A DNA stretch of 24,998 nucleotides from JBOHNM01 sp050730675 (GTDB taxonomy: Bacteria; Planctomycetota; Phycisphaerae; Phycisphaerales; UBA1924). Each line of letters begins with the position of its first letter. Position 1 is the first letter of the stretch. The stretch lies in contig JBOHNM010000050.1 in NCBI GenBank assembly GCA_050730675.1, positions 1-24,998 on the forward strand, read 5' to 3'. The translations under genes were made by a program, and so were the position numbers. Below, piece after piece: positions 21,141-24,998 of the stretch. The notes below the pieces were generated by a model, which worked only from the letters and a program-made list of their open reading frames with translations, made no database searches and was not told the origin of the DNA.

Positions 21141-22184
21141 TTATTCGTTCACGGCCACCGGCGTGCCGACCTTGACGGCCTTGGCCAGCCGCACCGCGTC
21201 CCAGTTGGCCAGGCGGAAGCAGCCATGGCTGCCGGTCTTGCCGATGTCCTGCGGCCGGACCGTGCCGTGCATCCCGTACCCCGGCTTGTCGAGGCCGACC
21301 CACGCCATGCCGACGGGGTTGCGCGGCCCCGGCGCGATGCGCAGGCGGGTGGAGACGTTGTCCACCTCGGGCCAGTCCTTGGGGTCAAAGGTGTACTCGG
21401 GGTCCATCGCGACCACGCTCACGTGCAGCTCGCCGGCGGGGCGCTTCTCGGCCAGGCGCGCGATCGAGCAATGCACGAGCATTACCTGTGTGTCCTTGGC
21501 GTCGAAGCCCAGGACGAGCTTTTCGGTCAGATCGATCTCGATGCGCGCCAGCCGCGGCAGCGGTTTGGCTTGCACGTCGGGAAGAATCACCTCGTCACCC
21601 GCCTTCAATTCGCCCAGCGCGACCCCCGGGTTGAGCGTGGCGACAAGATCGGTCGAGCACCAGCCGCGCTCGGCCAGAAGTTCCTGCAGATCGGCGTACC
21701 CCGAGCGCGTGAGCGTCGCCCGCTCGTTCCAGTCGGTGGGGATGGGGCCGGTGATGAGGGCGACGTCGGCCTCGGTGATGCGGTACGGCCGTGTCCACGT
21801 ATCTGTGGTAACCAGCTTATCAGCCCCGGCGAGCGCAGCGAGGGTGGGCTCATCGGCCGCGCCCGTGATCGTGAGTTCGTGCGCCCGCTGGAAGTGCTCC
21901 AGGGCAATCTTGGTCTTCCGCCCCGGCTTCCCGTCGATCAGGCCGGGGGAGAATCCGCTCCGTGCGAGGATCGTCTGGAGCCGCGCGGCACGAGACCACT
22001 CGGCCTCGGGCTGGGCGATGCGCCGCGTGACGGGCGCTACCAGAGCCGGCGCGGGGGAAGTGATGGGCGCGGGAGGTGCTGGCGCGGCAGGGGCCGGTGC
22101 CTGTGCCGCGGGCTGCGCGCCCGCGCCGACACCACAAAGGAGCACGGCGGACGCGCCAAGTTGCAGCAAGTGCCTGCGGGCCAT
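21141..22184 (-). CDS. L,D-transpeptidase with peptidoglycan-binding domain
   Basis: A 347-residue exported enzyme that forms 3-3 crosslinks or attaches proteins in peptidoglycan. Seen: an N-terminal signal sequence (RRHLLQLGASAVLLCGVGAG, cut near AQPAAQ), a Pro/Ala linker (about 25-50), a peptidoglycan-binding domain 1 (about 65-115, LARSGFSPGLIDGKPGRKTK), a LysM-like segment (LNPGVALGELKAGDEVILP), then the YkuD domain with YGMHGT and SHGCFRLANWD (H320, C322, R324). The catalytic Cys is present, so it is probably active. It is co-directional with HIT (6-base gap upstream) and tdk (9-base gap downstream). No Shine-Dalgarno is evident. Whether it transfers to peptidoglycan or to another amine cannot be told. 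Confidence 0.93.
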   Translation of the reverse strand: MARRHLLQLGASAVLLCGVGAGAQPAAQAPAPAAPAPPAPITSPAPALVAPVTRRIAQPEAEWSRAARLQTILARSGFSPGLIDGKPGRKTKIALEHFQRAHELTITGAADEPTLAALAGADKLVTTDTWTRPYRITEADVALITGPIPTDWNERATLTRSGYADLQELLAERGWCSTDLVATLNPGVALGELKAGDEVILPDVQAKPLPRLARIEIDLTEKLVLGFDAKDTQVMLVHCSIARLAEKRPAGELHVSVVAMDPEYTFDPKDWPEVDNVSTRLRIAPGPRNPVGMAWVGLDKPGYGMHGTVRPQDIGKTGSHGCFRLANWDAVRLAKAVKVGTPVAVNE

Positions 22185-22190
22185 ACCGAA

Positions 22191-22631
22191 TTATCGGCTC
22201 GTAGCGGCCGCGCGGAGGAGTTGGACGATTTCCGCCCGCCGGGCCGGCGTCATGCTTCCACGCTGGCGTTCCGGCGGCCACGACCAGACGGCCGACTTCG
22301 GATCGGGGTCGCCGACGTGCCGCGGGATGACATGCCAGTGAACGTGGTGCACCAGGTTGCCCAGGCAGGCGTAGTTCAACCGAGGCGGCGCCGGGTCAAA
22401 CGCGCGCCGGACAATCCCCGCGGCAACAAGCAGGTCCCTGTGCAGCCCCGCGGCACGATCCGCCGGAAGCTGGTCGAGGTGTTCGGCGTGGTCCTTGAGG
22501 ATCAGCACGCACCACCCCTCACACTCCTGCTCCGTGGCGAGGATCAGGTGCGACTCCGAAAGCGTGGCGATCAGTTCGGGATGCTCTCCCGAGCGGCAGG
22601 CGGCGGCGGTCTGGCAGAGGAGGCAGGGCAT
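22191..22631 (-). CDS. HIT family nucleotide hydrolase/transferase
   Basis: A 146-residue histidine-triad protein. Seen: N-terminal CLLC (C3, C6), a likely structural zinc pair of the Hint/Ap4A-hydrolase branch; the conserved NLVHHVHWHVIPRH with the triad H96, H98, H100; and a C-terminal extension WSWPPERQRG. Such enzymes split nucleoside phosphoramidates, adenylylated substrates or diadenosine tetraphosphate. The exact substrate is unknown. First gene of a tight run HIT, L,D-transpeptidase, tdk (6- and 9-base gaps). A 14-base motif 20 bases before the ATG recurs before the upstream MBL-fold gene. Confidence 0.93.
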   Translation of the reverse strand: MPCLLCQTAAACRSGEHPELIATLSESHLILATEQECEGWCVLILKDHAEHLDQLPADRAAGLHRDLLVAAGIVRRAFDPAPPRLNYACLGNLVHHVHWHVIPRHVGDPDPKSAVWSWPPERQRGSMTPARRAEIVQLLRAAATSR

Positions 22632-22650
22632 GGTGAGGAGACGACCAGTG

Positions 22651-22664
22651 GATCAGGCGAACAG
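22651..22664. repeat. Leader motif copy 1 (GATCAGGCGAACAG)
   Basis: Starts 20 bases upstream of the HIT gene start codon and matches 13 of 14 bases with the motif at 23418-23431, which is 19 bases upstream of the next gene's start. Preceding bases (CAGTG, CAGT) also agree. The rest of the 22632-22712 gap shows no promoter that I can defend. Confidence 0.5.
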
Positions 22665-22712
22665 ACGATCAGAAAAAGGCAGCATGCAGGCAAGACGCGG
22701 GACACGCGATTT

Positions 22713-23399
22713 TCAGAACGCCCCCGACCCGCCCGGGTTCAGCGTGACATTATCGCGCCCGCAGATGATCAGGTCCGCGACCTCGAGCGCTTCGGCGAGC
22801 GACTCGCGGGCGGCCTTCACATCCGTGGCATCGGTGAGGACCATGCCCTTGTTGAGATGCTCGATGGTGGCGACGGCATCGCCGGCGATGAGCGTCGTCT
22901 GGTCGTCCTCAGTAACGAGCAGCCCCGTGAGGCCGGGGGTCACGCCGTGCAACGGGAAGATGTCCACCGCGCGGGCAAGCTTGTCCGGCGCTTCCTTGCA
23001 GCGCTGCAGGATCGCGACCTCGCGCTGCAGGTGGTCCTTCAGCTCGGCATCGTCGGCCTCCGCCGCGCGCCGCAGGTGGTTGATGAGCGGGATGCCCGCA
23101 CCTTCGCGCTCGGCGCGCGAGATGAGCCACGTGGCGGTCTCGAAGGCCTGGATGCCCCGGTGCGTGTCGGTCTGGAAGCTTGTAAGAAACACATGGGTCA
23201 CATCCTCGGCGCGGATGCCCGCGCGCTCGGCCAGCCGCGCCTCGAGCGCCTGCTCGGGAAGCCCGGGGTCCACGATGATCACCGCTCGGTCAGAGCGGAT
23301 GAGCGTGGTGGTCGCGTGCCCCGTGCGGACCGGGGTCCGCTCGTTCCACAACGGGTTGGCGGCGAGGGCTCCAATCGAAATAACGCGAGTGTCGGGCAT
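22713..23399 (-). CDS. Metallo-beta-lactamase-fold protein with a degenerate metal site
   Basis: A 228-residue soluble protein with the overall MBL pattern: TTLIRSDRAVIIVDPGLP (31-48), HVFLTSFQTDTHRGIQAFE (69-87), LHGVTPGLTGLLV (150-162) and IAGDAVATIEHL (171-182). In active members the second block reads LTHxHxDHxGG; here it is S74-F-Q76-T-D78-T-H80. The third block, usually PGHTPGH, has V and L where His stands. D174 of the GD motif is kept. Most metal ligands are therefore missing, so a hydrolase role is doubtful and it may bind or regulate. ATG 23399 is chosen (MPDTRVISIG); upstream frame sequence looks non-coding. It lies upstream of the HIT-L,D-transpeptidase-tdk run with an 81-base gap. 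Confidence 0.85.
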   Translation of the reverse strand: MPDTRVISIGALAANPLWNERTPVRTGHATTTLIRSDRAVIIVDPGLPEQALEARLAERAGIRAEDVTHVFLTSFQTDTHRGIQAFETATWLISRAEREGAGIPLINHLRRAAEADDAELKDHLQREVAILQRCKEAPDKLARAVDIFPLHGVTPGLTGLLVTEDDQTTLIAGDAVATIEHLNKGMVLTDATDVKAARESLAEALEVADLIICGRDNVTLNPGGSGAF

Positions 23400-23417
23400 G
23401 GGAGGGAGGCGGTCAGT

Positions 23418-23431
23418 GATCAGGCGACCAG
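23418..23431. repeat. Leader motif copy 2 (GATCAGGCGACCAG)
   Basis: Second copy of the motif at 22651-22664, 19 bases upstream of the MBL-fold gene start. In the remaining 165-base gap (23400-23564) I see no clear terminator or promoter. Confidence 0.5.
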
Positions 23432-23564
23432 AAGCGGAAACGCGTGAGAACGACACGGAAAGGGAGCGGGCACGGGAACGGACAATCCGCGCGCATCATA
23501 ACGCGTCGGCCCACCGGACCCGCTTGATCGGGGTTTGGCATGCCCGGGTAAGTCGGACGGAGTG

Positions 23565-24438
23565 TTATGCCCGCCGGCGCCGTGTAGCAACGGCCGCAAG
23601 GGCGAGCAGCGCGACGGCCGACGGCGTCGGCACAGCAATGAACCCAATGGCGGCGGACGAGGGGGGCGCGGCCCCGCCCGTCATCGTCCAGTTGCCGCCG
23701 ACGAGCGAGGATTGTCCCGCCGCACGCAGCCAGCCGTTGAAATCGACGGTGAACCCGCCGGCGCCGAGGATGACCGGGGTGAGCGTGTCGATCTGGATCC
23801 GGTACAGGTCCATCCAAGCGGGTCCGCCGGCGGGGTCCATGAGGTTTCGAGCCTGCGGCGTGGTGCTCTGGAAGTCGCCGCGCAGGAGGTTGAAGCTGGT
23901 CATGTTCCCGGCGGTGTTCCACTCGCCGTTCGCGAGAGCGATTCCGTCGACCGGGAACACCGGTCCGGGCGCGTTGGGGAATGGGGGGTTCTCGGGAACC
24001 TGTATTGGGAAGAGGAACCGCATGCCCCGCGAGAACGAGAATGTTGCCGCGTCGTACACACCGGGTGCTGCGCCGCGCATGAAGGGCGTCGGCGAAGGGT
24101 CGCCCCCGTCGTTTGCGACTTGGTAGACACCCCAGTCGCCGCGCCGGATGATCACCGACGGGTCAGAGCGCGAAATGGTGGAGGGCTGCGCAGCGCCGTT
24201 GGGCCCGAAGCCCATCGAGAACACCCCGAAGTCACCGTACAGAGAGTTGGCCGTGTCAGCGGGGAACGCTCCATTGAAGATGGCGCGCCCCTGCAGCGTG
24301 AGTGTGATCGACGTCGCGCCGGTGGCGGGAATCACGGTGTTGACAGTCCACCGAGTCTCGGTCGAGTACGTCGGGACAGTCTGAGCCTGTACGACAGAAC
24401 CCAGCGCAGCACGACAAGGCGCGGAGGTCAAGTTGCAT
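23565..24438 (-). CDS. PEP-CTERM-like exported protein with an apparent frameshift in its signal peptide
   Basis: About 290 residues if one base is skipped near 24400-24415. The mature part (from QTVPTYSTETRWTVNTVIP) is a beta-rich domain of unknown function, with IPATGATSITLTLQG, MDLYRIQIDTLTPVILGAGG and a C-terminal sorting tail VPTPSAVALLAL ... RRRRA, the PEP-CTERM layout recognised by an exosortase and removed at the surface. The start has two options. ATG 24438 has a strong Shine-Dalgarno (AGAGGAAGG, 7 bases before), but its frame reads MQLDLRALSCCAGFCRT and stays out of the mature frame. TTG 24431 is in frame, but gives a short, poor signal peptide and no ribosome site. Joining MQLDLRALS to AALGSVVQAQ makes a good signal peptide, so a single-base frameshift or sequence error is likely. 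Confidence 0.75.
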
Positions 24439-24485
24439 GCGAAAGCCTTCCTCTGGTGCGTGGGCCACAGCGACGCGACAAGAGA

Positions 24486-24494
24486 AGCTTACCA
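24486..24494 (-). promoter_or_regulatory. Candidate extended -10 of the PEP-CTERM gene
   Basis: TGGTAAGCT on the minus strand lies 48 bases before ATG 24438. It resembles the TGGTAAAAT proposed for the metalloprotease gene (shared TGGTAANNT). No good -35 is seen. Confidence 0.25.
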
Positions 24495-24561
24495 CAAGTC
24501 TGGACAGTGGGAAGGCCTAACCCACAAGGATGCCGCGTACTGGGGTTTCCTCTGGGGTCGC

Positions 24562-24594
24562 GGGGGGAGAGGACGCGAACAGCCGTCTTCCCCC
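24562..24594. terminator. Imperfect hairpin after coaD
   Basis: GGGGGGAGAGGAC (24562-24574) pairs imperfectly with GTCTTCCCCC (24585-24594), about 9-10 bp around a 10-base loop, just after the coaD stop on the minus strand. No T-tract. Probable transcript end between coaD and the PEP-CTERM gene. Confidence 0.4.
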
Positions 24595-24597
24595 GGG

Positions 24598-24998
24598 TTA
24601 GCTCCGGGCCCCATCCTTCTCTTCCATCAGCCGCAGCAGCACCGGGTGGCGTTCCTTCTTCTTCTTCGCCAGCCGCTCCACCACCAGCGGCGGCACCATG
24701 CCCGCCAGCGGGGCCAGGTCCCGCCCCATCGCCGTGAGCTGCTTGATCAGCGAGCTGGAGGTGTAGGCAAACGACTGCCCGGCGACGATGAACGCCGTCT
24801 CTAGCCCCGCGACCTCGCGATTGGTCACCGCCTGCTGCACCTCGTTCTGGAGGTCGGAGAGATTGCGGATGCCGCGCAAGAGCACGGAAGCGTGGACCTT
24901 GCGGGCAAAGTCCACCGTCAGGCCGGTGAACGACTCCACGCGCACCGGCGCCGCGTCGGGCTCCTGCTTCACCACCTCCGCGATCAGCGTGGCGATCA
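24598..24998 (-). CDS. coaD: Phosphopantetheine adenylyltransferase CoaD (3' part)
   Basis: The C-terminal 132 residues of CoaD, which joins 4'-phosphopantetheine and ATP to dephospho-CoA, the fourth step of coenzyme A synthesis. The N-terminus, including the TxGH nucleotide motif, lies beyond the window; the frame is open to the edge (IATLIAEVVKQEP). Seen: VRVESFTGLTVDFAR, then VLLRGIRNLSDLQNE (RGIR/D...E, substrate and ATP contacts), AVTNREVAGLETAFIVA, and the TSSSLIKQL signature (usually [IV]SSS). The tail after AGMVPPLVVERL carries an extra ~20 residues, KKKKERHPVLLRLMEEKDGARS in two charged parts, longer than usual family ends. An internal GTG (24975) is not the true start. Confidence 0.95.
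   Translation of the reverse strand, partial: IATLIAEVVKQEPDAAPVRVESFTGLTVDFARKVHASVLLRGIRNLSDLQNEVQQAVTNREVAGLETAFIVAGQSFAYTSSSLIKQLTAMGRDLAPLAGMVPPLVVERLAKKKKERHPVLLRLMEEKDGARS

Noticed and set aside
21225..23447. A 740-codon open frame on the plus strand
   Set aside because: Antisense to the L,D-transpeptidase, HIT and MBL-fold genes, all recognisable.

Overview
The window is GC-rich and densely coded. It most likely comes from a Planctomycetota bacterium of the Phycisphaerae type. This is inferred from several signs: a PEP-CTERM-like C-terminus (VPTPS, hydrophobic helix, RRRR), a large secreted metalloprotease ending in a dockerin-like 'DDL..FL..FF.GC' domain, small membrane proteins with a CxxCGYxLxGLP...CPECG ribbon, and weak or absent Shine-Dalgarno sequences at most starts. 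No rRNA, tRNA, CRISPR array, transposase or phage gene was recognised.

Layout. (1) 27-2989, plus strand: a small beta-grasp (ubiquitin/MoaD-like) protein that ends exactly in Gly-Gly, then 2 bases later a DUF4132 (MolR/YehI-type) protein. (2) 3185-7897, plus: a secreted multidomain zinc metalloprotease with a P domain, six exactly isometric 85-residue Ig-like repeats and a dockerin-like tail. (3) 7949-12251, minus: NuoF with no other complex I gene nearby, a lipoprotein interrupted by a frameshift, a DinB-fold protein and a Pro/Ala-rich hypothetical. (4) 12417-13994, minus: three tandem copies of one membrane/zinc-ribbon module, two of them fused in one gene, with related upstream palindromes. 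(5) 14101-15444, plus: a secreted protein with a probable Cys-His-Asp transglutaminase/papain-type site, closed by a strong terminator. (6) 15548-18445, minus: a Fic-SurE-methyltransferase operon whose promoter lies between two near-identical dyads. (7) 18560-21131: a concentrative nucleoside transporter, a divergent uridine-kinase-like protein and a convergent thymidine kinase. (8) 21141-23399, minus: an L,D-transpeptidase, a HIT protein and a metallo-beta-lactamase-fold protein that has lost most metal ligands. (9) 23565-24998, minus: a PEP-CTERM-like exported protein with an apparent frameshift in its signal peptide, and the 3' part of coaD.

How the genes work together. Nucleoside/nucleotide salvage is the clearest shared theme (SurE, transporter, uridine-kinase-like protein, thymidine kinase). 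A second theme is the cell surface (metalloprotease, lipoprotein, cysteine peptidase, PEP-CTERM protein, L,D-transpeptidase). The most unusual candidates are the Gly-Gly-terminated beta-grasp/DUF4132 pair and the double-dyad control region of the Fic operon.
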